Assembly (NCBI RefSeq): GCF_001522545.3
Contig: NC_031779.1
Span: 5,593,890 to 5,657,889, forward strand
DNA: 64,000 nucleotides
From: Parus major
Lineage: Eukaryota; Chordata; Aves; Passeriformes; Paridae
Direction of reading: 5' to 3'
Both the position numbers and the translations under genes were made by a program. Positions 35,640-49,900 of this stretch are shown here, one piece after another (the stretch's first letter is position 1; each line of letters opens with the position of its first letter). The notes below the pieces were generated by a model. That model was not told where the DNA came from, ran no database searches, and saw only the letters and a program-made list of their open reading frames with translations.

Positions 35640-36985
35640 CCCTTAAGAACTAATTAAAATAGAGGACCTTTTTCTGAAACACTTAGGCAGTGATTATTTA
35701 AGATTATTGCACTATATTTCAGTGGACTGTTTCAGCTACTAAAGTGAAATTAACATTTATGGGCTAAATATTAGAATCAAAATATTTTCAATTTACCACA
35801 TAACAACTCATTCTTCACTCAAAGAAGATCTTTTTTTCAACACTGTTTGAACCCAAACTGCTAAATGATCTTTAAGTCACAACTTCATTTGTGGCATCCT
35901 TGTTCATGTTTGCATTGCTTCAATATTTTCTTCTTAAAAATTTAGATGGACAAAAAGTGAGACTGCACTCAGGGCCAGTTCTCATCACTGTGGCAAATAG
36001 TCCTCATGAGTCAGGTTTGCTGGCATGGACACATTCTGAGACTGCCCTCCCTCAGGTTTTGGCTGAGTTTTAAATGTGCCTTAAGCAATAAAGTATTTTG
36101 TTTATGAAATATGCTTACAAGCATCACTAACCAAATCACTAGTTCTCTGCTAATGGAACATTCTGTAATATGTATTGGGTAAGGCATCACTTTGCTATTT
36201 ATTTCAGTGGATGCAGAAACACAAACACAGATTACACATTCTAGGAAAGAATATGGAAAGGGACTGTGGGTCAGATTCTGTATGGGTTCATGGAAGTTGT
36301 TTGTCTCCCTGGGCACAAACAAGGTCAGGAGTATGAACAAAGAGCTATTTTGTGCTACAGCTAACCCAAATGATGTTAGAGAGAGACCTTTTGGTTTATC
36401 TGATATATCTTCCTGTCAAGGTTAAGGAAACTTGATTTTATAGCAAAGGACAATATTTATTTGTTCTACCAGTGCTCACAGCACAGAATTTTGGCCAGAT
36501 GAAGACTGACATCATTTCAAACACTGTGTTGACTAGATCTCCATTGGAATTACCAGACTAATGTTTTTTGGGGTTGTTTGGTTTGTTTTATTTTCCTCTT
36601 AATGTAACAGTGCTCTATAATGCTGAACTTCCTGTAGAGATAAAGCAGTATTTGTAACCACAGCAGAACTTAGAACTAAATGTATTAATGTAGACAAGTC
36701 CCTTAGAGAGAAACCCATGGGTCACTGGTGCCCAGTAAACATCATAAACCCATGAACCTCAACTGCACAACCAAAATCTGCGCAGATTTCTTATTGTGCA
36801 TTTATTGTTCGTACAGCACTGTTGACATACCATTTAGGAGAAAACATACCAAACAAACAAAAAATCCCCACATATTTTGCATTTCTCACAAAATATGCTG
36901 TAATTACATTATTCTTCTGTCAGCCTTTCAGCAGATGGAAATTAAAATGACAATGCAAGAAACTAAACCTGGAATATTTATCCAT
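35640..36985. other. LARP6-LRRC49 divergent spacer
   Basis: AT-rich spacer between the two divergent promoters. I see no gene here. Specifically, there is no recognisable THAP zinc-finger exon (the gene next to LRRC49 in human). Confidence 0.55.
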
Positions 36986-36989
36986 TTGT

Positions 36990-37155
36990 GTGGCCAGGCA
37001 TTGGAACAGGTTGCCCAGGGAGGTTCAGGAGCATCAGGATCTGCTCTGTATCGTGTGGTTTGTGGTTTAGGGGTTACAGTTGCACTGCTGGGTTGGCATT
37101 TCGACTCGATGACCTTTAAGGTCTCTTCCAACCTTGAAGCCATGATTCTGATTGG
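36990..37155 (+). repeat. CR1 LINE 3' fragment
   Basis: Contains the CR1 blocks CATTGGAACAGGTTGCCCAG, a GTTTAGGGGTTACAGTTG-like middle, and the tail GATGACCTTTAAGGTCTCTTCCAACC followed by a CATGATTCTG end repeat (tail written here in pieces: GATGACCTTTAAGG, TCTCTTCCAACC). A 161-codon open frame over it (36728-37213) is an accident of the repeat. Confidence 0.85.
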
Positions 37156-37539
37156 GGAAGGCACCAATTCACAGCCCTTCCACGCACTGACAGCCGCACC
37201 ATTGCTTCTCTAACGACCCATTTCTTGATGTGTTTATTTGAAAGCGTCCCCTACGCATCAATGGAGCTCCTGGGCTCCAGGAGCTGCTGAGGATCAGCAC
37301 CAGGAGCTCGCACAGGTTGATTGTCACCTCAGTGATTGTCACATTTTGTGACCAGTCTGTGCCCCCAGAAAACAACTTCCTGAGGCACGACAGGAACCAT
37401 CCAGCTTCTCGCCCTGTCACGGGTTTTCACACACACTCACTAGCTTGTAGAACTCATAAAAATACAATCATAATAGAGGCTTTTTACTATGGGGCAAGGG
37501 GCTGGGGGTGACACCGGACACAGCAGGATGACCCCAGAG

Positions 37540-37900
37540 CGCCACACACACCCGTCCGTCCATCGCTCCGTCCCCGTCCCCTCACGCTTTCCCGCCCCTC
37601 GCACCGCCCCAGACGGCGGGCGGGGCGGAAGCCGCGGTCGCCGCGGTAACGGCGGAGCCATTTCCGACAGGGCGGCGGCGCGGGGCTGTGCGGGTTTGTT
37701 TGGGGCTGCGGGGCTCTGAGGGACCGCCTGAGACCGAGGGACCGCGCGGAGCTGAGGAGCTGCGCGGAGCCGAGCGGGGCCGAGGGGCAGCGGGCCATGG
37801 TGCCCAGCAAAGGCCGCCCCGGCCGGGGCCCGCGGGCCGCGCCCGCAGCGGTAGGTGCTGCCGGGGCGGGGGTGCCGGCCGGGTGACAGCTCCCCATCAC
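37540..37900. promoter_or_regulatory. CpG-island promoter of LRRC49
   Basis: CpG-rich block around the LRRC49 first exon. It contains GC boxes at 37616-37627, an ETS-like GCGGAAG overlapping their end, and a perfect RFX X-box half-site pair at 37637-37650. The presumed 5' UTR (37710-37796) has short internal repeats such as GAGGGACCGC twice and GCGCGGAGC twice. Confidence 0.82.
37637..37650 (+). promoter_or_regulatory. X-box (RFX-type) motif in LRRC49 promoter
   Basis: GTCGCC-GC-GGTAAC fits the X-box pattern GTHNYY, 0-3 base spacer, RRNAAC without a mismatch. It lies about 150 bases before the start codon. RFX factors drive ciliary genes through such sites; binding here is inferred. Confidence 0.6.
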
Positions 37901-40900
37901 TCGTGCTGTGCCGGGACGGTGCAGGGACGAGCCCTTTGGTTCAGTGCTCCTGTCAGACCTTTCGGTTTTGTCACGTAAATCCAGCTCAAAGATCAGCATG
38001 TTTTGCCTTTTGGAAATACAAAGCATATTTAAATGTGAACGCTTGTTTTCTTCGTACTGAGAATTGTATCAAAAAAGTCACGTTTGTAGTGTATTTTTAA
38101 AACTAAAACAAGTGTCATTTTTGTAAAATAAAAAATTAGTGTTGCTTAGAGCTGTGATGTATTCTTCATAGTATTTTGCAAAACAGTTCCTTTCTTGGCA
38201 GATTTTGCTGTAGAAAATAGCTTTATTGTTTAAAAAGCAATTTTACTGACATGCACTGTAAATATTACAATCAACAATTGTATTGATACTTCTGAGACAT
38301 GTAGCTTTTAATTGCATTTTCTCCAATTTGCAGGTTAATAATTGTGGTCTCCAGCTGGTCATCCAGACCTCGTCAATACCAGAAAAATCCAAACCAGTAA
38401 TTATTACCTTTTCTTGGATAATTATATTAACTACTGTAGTTGTATCATACAAACAAAGCTGTATGCTTTCAAATAGGAATTACCTTTTCAGTACTCATCT
38501 GTTGACTTATCTAATGTATCTGATAGTATTTTGTTAGTTTATTTCATCATATTAAAAACATATAAAAACATTGGGTTGTACTATAGCCTGCCATAAGATA
38601 TATATATATATATTTGATTTCTTGGTCTTCTGTCTGTACCCCTGTCCTGTAATTGAAGTATTCCTTGCAGGGTGGGGCTTGATTTTTATTTATTTAGTCA
38701 ACTGTGTATGTACTGGTAACTTCCATATTTTCATTTTGGTTTCCAACAGTGAAGCTTTTTAGTTGTAATGTCTTAAAAGAATGAATACACCTTTTACTGG
38801 AGAAATTATTTCTTCTCTTTTTTTTTCAAAGCATTTGTAGGAATTCCTGAGAACTGCTGTTAGTACTAAGATTCTGTTTCTCTGTGTAAAGACATTTGCA
38901 TTTGAAACCTTTAACATTTATCTATTACATTGTGTTACAGTTTGAATTCAGGATAAATAAAGAACAGTCATCTTTCCACAACAGACTTCTGCAACATGAT
39001 CTGGAAAGAAACTACTCAGGAAGACAAGGTAATATCTGACAGGGTTTGGTTTGTTTGTCTTTTGTGTATGTTTTATTATTTTAAAAGAAAGATTGTATCA
39101 TGATTAGAAAATGTAAGAGTGACAGTGTTTCCTACTTGCCTACAGTAATTCAGTGTAATTACTGTTGCATCATGGCTTGAACCAACTGTGCTACTGTCTG
39201 GCTTTTTGCATCCTTTTTTTTCCCCCCTCATGGATGAGCATTTTTTCTTTTACCTACAATGCCACAACCTATCAAGTGCCCTACTGTATATACTCTCAGT
39301 AGCCACACAGACATCTTACTGGATGTTTAACATTTTTACATATTTAGACAAAATTAGTTTCTAATTTAGAACCATGATTTTAAGAGATATTAAGTTTTTC
39401 TATTGTGCTTGGGTGTTCTTGGCTTTGCAAAGCAAGATATTGGTGCTATCTGTCATCTGTTATCTATCTAAGCACCACTGCTAACTGTGGTGAGGACAGG
39501 AAGAGACTTGAAACAACATTTCTTGCCATGTTGCTGCTACTTGTCTGTGATTAGTGTGAGTAGAAGACCAGTTTAGTTATCAAGCTAACTCCTTGTTCAT
39601 TCTGGTAAAAAATGAAGGCCAGCAGCCATTCAAAATGGGTTGACTTTTAGGGATACTATGCAATTTATGGAGTAAGTCTGCAGTTTGATTTTGTTCCCTG
39701 CACAGGAGACCAAAGAATATTAAGTCGTTTGGTGCATAATAAGCAGCTCCATCTCCCAGTACCATCCAGTCTAACAGAACTTTCTAGTTTGGCATTGAAG
39801 CAGAGTACAGGTTCTTTATCAGGACTTGGGGAGACTTCTATTCACAAAAGTGAATAAAAAAGATATCTTCCTAGGTCCTGATAAAGCACAAAATCCAGAA
39901 CCCTACAAAAAGCCACATTTTTAGTTCACATGCTTCAGGTAGCAGTGGAAATTTCTCATTAGTCTCTCTCTCTTTTACTGGGCACCTTACAATAAAAGAT
40001 GATTCTTCGTGCTCCCTTTGGGTGTTAATAGAGGTCAGTACACAATTACCAAGAAGACACTAGAAATCTTTTTAAAAAATATAATACAGGCATTTAAATG
40101 AATGCTTTTTATAAGCATTCATTTATAATGAAAGCTTTATAATGCTTTCTTTAATGAAAGAATAGTGGTAGGGATCTTTCACATGTCTTTAGGAGGATGA
40201 CAGTAGGAAAAAAAAGTCACATTACTGCCATCCTTCCATGTTTTCAGACTGATTATTCAGTTTCTGGTCTTACATTTAAAAACCTGTGACACAACTAGAG
40301 TTAGATTTTTGCAACAATGTTTATTTGTTTTAATATTTTTGGGGTTTTTTTAAGAGTTTTGATTTTGAAGGATGTGTTAAGAGTGTTGTTAGATTAGCTA
40401 ATGATAAAATTCAAGAGTAGCACTGAAAAGATTCTGAATTGATTGACAAATTGTTTAACTCAAACAGATTCCTAAGAGTATATTTCAGACAACAATGGAC
40501 TCATTGCTATAGTAGTGAAACAGTTGTCTTGTTTATTAAAGAATTCATGTTTTTCCTGGTAATATATTGGATATATTTGAAGGAAGAGAAAAAAAAAAGG
40601 GCAAGCACACAGAAGTCAAGCCTATATTTTGTGGTAGTGTGCACACACAATGATACATTTTTGAGCAATATTTTTCAGTGGATCACTTTCCAAATAAGCC
40701 AAAGTTCATAGAACACATTTGTTGATTCATTTTGCAGGTATTTTTAGACTTTCTCCCTTTTTACCTCTTATATTAATGAAATGCATAAGGATGAATAGCT
40801 TTATAAATATGTTTTCAAGGACTGCCTATTTCTTGATAATGGAGTGAAATACCAATGATCACTAGATATTGTGTGCACTTCCCTTTGAAAGTCTTTGCAT

Positions 40901-43900
40901 TTATTTGTGGCTCTGTGGGAGTGTTTCAATATTTTGGTGCACATCTATTTGATCTGTGCCTTTAAATTTGTCTTAAGTTGGGTACCATCTTCTGTAAGTT
41001 CAGATACTGAAACTATGAAAGAATTTTACAATCTTATGTTAAAATATCGTTGGGTAATTCTAATTAAAATAAAGGCATTTACAAAATATCTGCTTACAAC
41101 AAATTGTTGGGAAAAAAGCTCAAAAGAAAGAAATGGATGTACTTTGGAAAGAGAATGTAGAGGGATATAGTCATAAACAAATAAAATCAGGGAAAAAATG
41201 GATAAATCATAGTACTGAATGGAGGCAAAAAGCACTTTCATGCTTTACTTTTAATAAAAAAGAAAATTTTGCTTTTATGACCTGCAGTTCACAACATGCA
41301 TCTACAGAGAAATAGTTCATATATTCTCTGTATGATTTTTCCAATAGATAACACGAATTTTGGGAGCAGTTCATCAATAACATTTCCTGTATTGCAACGT
41401 ACTGCTGAAGAAAAGATTCTGAACTCAGATAGACTCACCCTGGAAAGGTGAGAGGGTGATGGAATGCACGCACCAGAGCCTCAGGCCCCTGGTCTACAGT
41501 GGCCACAGTGACCAGTGCTCCACTAATGGCTGCAGTCAGTGGTGGGCTTGGGTTGTTGGGGTTTGTGTGTGTGTTTTTGAGAGAAGAATTGTGTCCCATG
41601 GAGAAATTCTTCGTGAGTATCCTTGTGAGGAATATATGCATACAGCAGTCGTCTAAAGCAGACAGATTTCTGATCTGAACAGACTGTTCATGTGATAGCT
41701 GAAGGAAAATTTAACAGATTGTGAGACTGCATCTGAGGGAATTTTAGTGTGGTGACAACACAAAACTTCCATGTAGTTTCCATGTAACAAACAAATCTCT
41801 GAGAGGAGAGGTCAGAAAATTTTGAAAGTATTTCTGCTATGTTTTCAGGTTTTAATAAGTAGGAGTTTCTGCTTTATCTACAGAATTTAATTAGCAAACC
41901 TAATTAATGCTACCTTAACCAAGATAATATACTTTTCTCTGTTGAGTCAGAGTGGGTGAGCAGAAGGTGGATTACTGATTTGTTACTTACTGGTGTGTTC
42001 TATTTTTTTTCTTTTTTTCTTCCAGGCAAAAACTGACAGTGTGCCCAATTATTGATGGGGAAGATCACCTTCGTCTTTTGAATTTCCAGCATAACTTTAT
42101 AACTCGTATCCAAAATATTTCTAATCTCCACCATCTTGTTTTCTTAGATTTATATGATAATCAGATTGAAGAGATAAGTGGGGTTTCAACTTTGAGATCC
42201 CTGAGAGTCCTTCTGTTGGGAAAGAACAGGTAAAAATAATAAAACTTAGCCAAGGCACTCTTCTGCCTATGGTGTAACAACTGTGATTTCCCATAGTTTC
42301 TGTTAGTTTTCAGTTTGTGATGTTGCTGTCATATCAGTGAGACCAGCCATAAGATTGGCTAAGTGTCAGGGATCCCACTGAGGAAGCACAGAGATTTTGT
42401 GTCATGTTCTTCAAAACTTCCTTTCTTAGTAAATTTAAGCGATGTTTTCAAAGTACTTCACATGTTTCCATCTAATCTTCTATTCTGATCAATTGTTAAA
42501 TATATGTAAGTGTTCTTACATTTGTATGGAATGTTGTGGAATGTCTTTTCAGATCAAATGTAGTATTCATTAATTATTTATAACCTATAGAAAGGTTCTT
42601 CCTGAGGTATTTAGCTGGGAAAAATACCAGACAGATGACTCATGGATTTTAATGCTTATTTATTGCTTCTAGTCCTGCAGCCTTTAATTTTAAAAATTTA
42701 ATACATTTATCTGTGGAATTGCTCACACATCTAAAGGTTGTGCTCTGAGTTTAAAATTTTCCTCATTTTCTTATATTCAGTAAAGTGAGAACCGGTGACC
42801 AGATTTCAGTTATGTGCAGATTATAAAGAATGTACCTCCTAATTCAGCCTGTATTCAAAACTTACAAGTTTCAATAGTGAAGTATGTTACTACAACTAAG
42901 AGCTTTTGTATTAAAAATCTCACCTGTAGAAATCAATTTTGTTTATAGTAAAATGTTGGGGGTGTGGATACTACAATTTTAAAGTGCTTTGAGGAATTAT
43001 TTTCTTTATCATGATCACCCTGAGTGCAGTTTAGCTTAGAAGTGTGTTGACATAGTCAGGACTTGGCCTACTCATGAGTGAGTGGATATATATCAGACAG
43101 AGCTGTTAACACCTTGTTTTCAGCTTGGTCTGTGTGTGATCTTTGATTACTCTTGAAACAAATGCTTAATACAGGTGTTTAATGTCATCAGCCAGTAGAT
43201 GATGCTGTTGGGTGTATAATAGCCTAAGCCTGGAAACTGATGAAACATGACCGGACAGAGAAGTTTTAAGACAATGAAGTTGTTGACTTTGGTTTCCAGT
43301 GGAGCAAGTATTCCATCCTTTTCTTCTTTCTAGAAGAACCATATAAATTCTGTTGCTATTAAATTCTTGACAGTCTGAGAGGAAGGTGATAGTCTTAAAG
43401 TCATACTCATTTATCTATCAATTTTTCTTTTCATGGTTCAAAATTTTGTTATTTTTCTGTTAGTCTTGTCAGTCAGGAAGAAAAGGCTTAATTTTGTATT
43501 GGCTGGAAAACAAAAGATATTTTTAATCTAATATTAAAAATAATTGTCATAATTGTAATCTTGCAGAATAAAGAAAATCTCAAATCTGGAGAACCTAAAA
43601 AACCTTGATGTTTTAGATCTTCATGGAAATCAGGTGCAGTACAATAACTTGATTGTTTATGTTTGTTGTGTAGACATCATGTTTTGGTGTGTCTTTTACC
43701 AAAGTATTTTTTTGTGAAAGGGAATTGGTGGCAAGTTTGCAGCTCTTGAGGCAGCAGAAATTAATATGTTAATAAAAGGTGTCATGATGTTTATTTTGAG
43801 TCTTTGTACCAGTCTCTTGTACTTTCAGTGTTGTACTTCAGGAAGGTTACAGTGATTAAAATGCTGAGTTAGCTGAGTATAATGGCACTCACACCTACAC

Positions 43901-46900
43901 AACAGTAACCTACCACAAGCAGTTGTGGTGTAATTGAAGTATCACAGTTTTAGAACTGCTGTAAAATACTTAGGTCTGATTAATTGCTGTTTCTCCTGTT
44001 GGTGGTCTGACAAAACCAGATTACCTTCATACATGTAGAAGAGAAGAAAAAGCCAAGTTAGCACTGTAGGGACTTATTGTCATAAGTGATACAATAAATT
44101 TGTGGCTGCTTTGAATCCCATTAGTCAAACAATGTGCACATTGTGCAGTGGCAGAGGCAGTCTGTGGCCAGGTGATGGCATTGCCCTTGGAGTCTTGGCC
44201 ATCTCCAAACATTCATTCACAAGTGTTTGTTTGAACAAAACAATCCTTTTTGTATTGCTGTTGGAAATTTGCAGGGGGGTTATGTTTTTGATAAAAATAC
44301 ATGCAGATTAACAATGCAGCTGTGGCAGCACACTTTCCCAGCACAATGAAGGTATCACTAATGAAAATGAAAAGCATCTTGCACAATTCTTACTGTGACT
44401 GTGATGTAGGTCTGACTGTTTTTGTCTTCGAGTATCTGTAGAACTCTCTTTACATTAACTGCAACTTTACTAGGAGTTTTGGGCTGGTTGTTGCTTGATC
44501 CCCTAAATAATGATAGGCTTTCTTTGGTACAGAGAATATAAAAAATTACCCTGTGTCTGGAACTAACATTAAATCTTGGAGCTTATTAAGTTATTTTGGT
44601 TTTCAAAATTTTTGCATCATAAATGTAGATATGAAGGGCACAAATGTTTGGAAATTGAGTTAATTATTTCTGTTTTTGGTAGGTTTAGTGTATTATTCAT
44701 GTAAAGACCAAATAAGGACTATGAATTTATCTTCCATAAATAAATTAATTTTCTCTTCCTTTCTAATGCAAAGATGATCAAGTTTTTCTGTTTAAGTTCT
44801 TTTTTTTCCTGTCTTTGAGGAATTCAAAATTTAAAGCACCAATCTGCCATCCATAGTATTAGTTATTTTTGAAGGTTTAATGAAGGAATGAAGAAATGCT
44901 GTGTTTGGGATATATCTTAGTGGACTAGTGCCTCCTTTTGAAGGCTGGGTTTTGTTTTGTGTTTACTTATACAGCACTGAATAAGGGAGCTCCTTTGACT
45001 ATTTAAATTTGTGGGATTTTTATTTTTGGCAGCCTTCTAGCCTGTCTTAAAAGATATTTCTTCTACACTCTAAATTTCCGAAGAACAGGCTACAGCAACA
45101 TAATTGACTTTGAGAACTTCAAAATGTGGTTTCTCATGTTCAAGAATGTACCAATTTAAACAACAGATCAGGGAATTTGAGCCAGACTTATCTCAGTGGT
45201 GTTGAGCAAAAAGACAATAATTATTGAGCATTGTTAATCCTGTGCAGTATCTCTTATATGTTACCAGTGATCACAGATGAACCCTGAACAGTTAAATCCT
45301 GTATACAAGTTATAGACAAGGTACTGGAAATACACTAGATTACCTATTATTGACACATTAATATAGACACATAGAGTTGCATTGTTCAGGGACTCTACAC
45401 ATAAATTTTATTCTAGAATGTGTTAAATATGAAATGTCATTGGAGTAATTCCCTGTGTTCTGTTTAATTCTGTGAATCATTTTTCTTTCCAGGAATTCAA
45501 GATACAAGTAAAATTATGCAACCTGATTTTTTTTTTTCATGCATGAACTTTTTTTCATTCATCTCAGAATGTTTTTTAAAAGATATAACTTTCATTTGTG
45601 CAATTTAATTATTGATGGGTGATTATTTGGTGCATACCAACCTTTTTCTGACTTCTATTTCGTAGTGAGGTATTAAATGATACAAGCTAATGAGAAAATA
45701 AATAGTGTTTTTGTTCAGTGTTTACAAGGAGACTCTGACTTGTATACTAATTTTGTGATATTATGTATCATTTGAAACATCCAAAAAGAAGTGATAATAG
45801 CTTCTATTACTTCTTACCTAATAGTCCATATGAAAAGCTGGTGTACCTTCATGTGTGCATGCATAATTGAAACTCAGTAATCAGTAGAGTTAATCTTAAA
45901 GCTTAGCAAAATGGTAAAGAGTATCTCTATATGTTGATGATGAAATCATTATCTTTGCAATAGCAGTGAAATACCAGGATTAGTATTCTAGACTGTGGCA
46001 TTCTTGCTTGTAATTCTAGCTGGGCAGACATCAGCAGAGGTCTGTGCTCTTCATGCCAATTCTCTGATCTTAGGGTTGCTTTTAAAAGTCTCTCAGTATA
46101 AATATCTTCTTTTAAATAGTGATATTTTCTGTTCCTCTTGCTTTAATATTTTTGTATAAAATACACATAAATTGATAGTTTAATTAGCAGTTGAATCACA
46201 AGTTTAAGCACCTCAAATCAAAGGTTGAGGATGTTATTTAATTTTGGTCTTGCCATTTACTTTTTTATGCTTTTTAATTGAGAAATTGCTAAAATATTTC
46301 TTATAGCAGCATATTCCAGTCACAGATTTACATAATACATGTCTATGTGTATGGATATAATGGAAATTACCAACAAAATGTTCTCAAACTGTTAAATGAT
46401 CATATTCATTTCTGCAAACTGGCATGGCCAGACTTGCAGTGGTGTAAAGCATCATGAAGTTGCATGTCTGTGACACCAGGCACTGTTTTACTGGTCTGCA
46501 CCTTTTGGCACTGTTTGCCTCTTGGAGGAGGAATGGTGTGCCTGGGCACTGGGTGCTAAAGGGGGCTTACAGTGGTACAGAGATGCTAATTCTAACTCAC
46601 AGGGAATGATACATCTTGGTAGCTCTTTGCACTGCCAAAACCTTGTGGCTGCTGAAGTATTTTCCACAGGAAAACTTGCTGTCTTCTTTCTGCCAGCCAG
46701 TGTGGATTTTACTGAGAGTACCATAGGCATGTCCCTTGTGCAGTGGTTGTTCTCCTTCTCCCTGACTCCTAAAGTCAGGCACAAACTCTGCATACATGTT
46801 GAAGGACAGATCCCACACTGCCATGAGAAATAATTATCTGGATAGAGAGCTTTGTGTGCATCTCTGGGAAATAATAACAGCAGGAATTGAATCCATACTG

Positions 46901-49900
46901 AGTTATTAGAGCAATAATCAACACCTCTGTAAAATATATTGGTATTTCTGAAAATAAAAACTAAAATTAAGGATCATTAGCTATTATTGCTCCTTTTATG
47001 CCTTTTTTGTTTTGCTTTGTCATTATCACCTGAGCCTTTAAAATAGGGAATTAAGTATAAAAAGAAGCATCTGTCAGCTGCCTGTTTACTATAATTCATT
47101 CTTTGTTAGGTCTCTCCCTTTTCTAATCTCAGGAAAACAACTGAATATCTTTGCAGACAAATTAGGGCTTAACCATGCACAAGATTTCCCCATTTTGGCT
47201 TACTACGATACCAGAGCGGTCTTGGTTTTCTGTCTTTGAGGTTGCTGCTACAGAGCAGCACAGCTGAAGTAACCTGATTTCTGATGGGATAGAAGGAAAT
47301 GTTGACTGAGTTTTACTGCAGGATAGCAAGAAAAATGTGGGTGAATACTTGTTCTGGACCTCTGAGTATCATGGTTTAGAGAAACAGGCACACTATTGTA
47401 TGAAGCAGATAATTCATGTATACTTTTAGAAAATGTGTGTGCCACACACACACACACATATATATATATATTATGATGATGATTATTATTTTAATTTTTT
47501 TTAATATCCATATAAAACACAGTGTACATGTTTATCTTATCTCTAACAGATTGCCAAAATAGAAAACATCAGTCATTTAAGTGAACTGAGAGTGTTAAAC
47601 CTTGCCAGAAACCTCCTAACTGTTGTAGAAAACCTGAATGGACTGGATTCACTCACAGAGCTCAACCTCCGTCATAATCAAGTCTCTGCTATAGTAAGGA
47701 GCAAAACTCTTGTCCTTTTTTTCTTTTTCATTTCCTTGTCTTTGCTTTTGACAAAATGCATGATAACTCTGACTTGTTTAAACCATATCAGTGTTTCAGA
47801 TTTTTGACATCTTGTGTTTCCTCATATTATGTGATATATATATATATATATATAACACATATATGTTGCTTATATTGTTCTGCTGCAATACTTAATTCTA
47901 CAACATAAAGGTGAAACAGATGTTCAATTCTAGTGTTATTTTATTTAAATATGATCAGGGAGACTAGACTTAGATAAGCTTTAAAGCTCTCTTCCAACCC
48001 AAACCATGCTGTGATTCTATGATGACTTGTAGTGTTTCAAATATTGAAAGTTCATGATGTTCCTTTGGGAGGAAGAGATTTTGCAAAAGCTCTGTGGCTC
48101 TAACATGTAAATTTAGATACTTCCAGACAAGCTCATGTTCTAGAAAGAAATCATCTTGATTTCTGTAGGTTAGCTAAGCCATAAGACCATCTTACATTTC
48201 AACTTAGGAATGTTGCCAGGGTAAATGCAGAGAAAAAAGGCATTGATTATAAGAGCAGAGTTTTCTAATAGAAGCTTTAACCCAGCATTTTAAATCTTCA
48301 TAGTCTAAAAATTAAGCTTTTCACTTTGCAATTTGAGTTCTAGTTCAGGTATGGCAAGTGGATTATTCAAACAAGAGCTTTCAAAAAGAAAACAGTTTAC
48401 TTAGATAGCTACCTTTTTCTGGCCTGCATAATTTAGTTTCTAGTCCCCTGTTGCTGCTGAACCTTTCTTGTCTTCAGTTTTTGTTATTTGTCAAATAGGA
48501 ATTGTTCTTAGATCTCAAAAATAAGAAATTTCTGCTCATTGCTGATTCTGTCACTGTACCTTCCCCTGTGTCAGTGATGTTATCTGGAATCCTCTTTGCT
48601 TGTAGCTTCTGCCTTTTCAGTCCTCTCAGGTGCAACTTGTACTTTCTGCTTGCCTTCTGCTGTCACGAGAATCAGCATGAAATTTAAATTAGTGACTTAC
48701 AGACTTGGACTCTGTGCTGTATCTCAATGTTTTAGTGTTTCCTGGCAGAGGCAGTGTTTCAGAAGATGATGTTCTCTTCAGGGAAATATTTATTTTGCTT
48801 GTTGGCCTGTGGGTTTTTTTAACTGTTGTTGTTGTTGCTATCTTTTTGGGTTTTTACTCTGGTTAAATTCTAATGAAATGCAGTTTTGTGATTGTGGATT
48901 GTTTTGTTTTTCTTTGAATTGTAATTTTAGCTAGTATGGCACTAACTCTGTGTTTAAGTTTTGGACACATTATATTGTCTAAAACTCTTAAGAAAATATG
49001 GCTCCTAAAATAAAATATTTTTTTCTTATTTTAATGATAGGTGTTGTCTTTTACTGTGTGCACAATGATGTGCATGTGGTTCTTTACTTATATTTGTTTT
49101 AGTTTTTTAAAATGACAGCCACATTCCTTTTGTATGGAAATTCAGATTCTGCTGCAATAGGAAATTACTAAAAATGCAGAAATATGGAAAGAAATAGATC
49201 ATTCTATGGAAAGAATATCCAAGATATTTTATTTCTGGAACACTCAAGTAGCTGAGGGAGGGGGACTATATTTCTTTAAGATGAAGATTAAGATCATGTG
49301 GTTGATTGTGCAGGTGGTAGAGATATTTTAATCATTATATTGTTGTGATCTAGCACTTAACTTCAAAATATTCACTCCTAAGCTCATGAAAATAATTTGT
49401 TTACTGTGCTTTAGTTACTCAGTTACTGTAACAATGCTTATTATGAATCAAGCTTTTTAAGTCTGATTAGTCCTTCAAATGAAAGAATCTAAACTCAATT
49501 TAAAAAATAAATTACTGTTCTAAAATAATTTTAAAAATTAATCTGATTTAAATAACTTTGCATTTTTTTGTGAACCTTCCTTATTTTTCACATACCTCCC
49601 TTTGACCTGCCCTAAGTGTATTATTCTTGTGTTGGAAAGAGGATGATCTCCTTTGTCAAACAAAAGAAGGTTCTGTACTGAACTCTCTGCCCTTTGCAAT
49701 TTACTGTATTGAATTACTAAAGTTATCCAACTGGGTTGTAGCTAGTTTGAACAATTAAATCTGATTAAATCAATTAGACTTTACAATCTACTGGCCTTGG
49801 ACTACCAGTTTAGGGACTGTTTTTAGTCTTTGAGCTTTTCACTACAGACTGAAAATCCTTGAATCATCAGTAGTTATTTTTGTAAGAATGAACTGTAGTT

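Noticed and set aside
36728..37213. 161-codon plus-strand frame
   Set aside because: Its second half is the CR1 3' end, which is non-coding untranslated LINE sequence.
46488..46833. Frames of about 100 codons on both strands in LRRC49 intron 6
   Set aside because: Mutually overlapping on opposite strands, no domain, no splice or poly(A) context.
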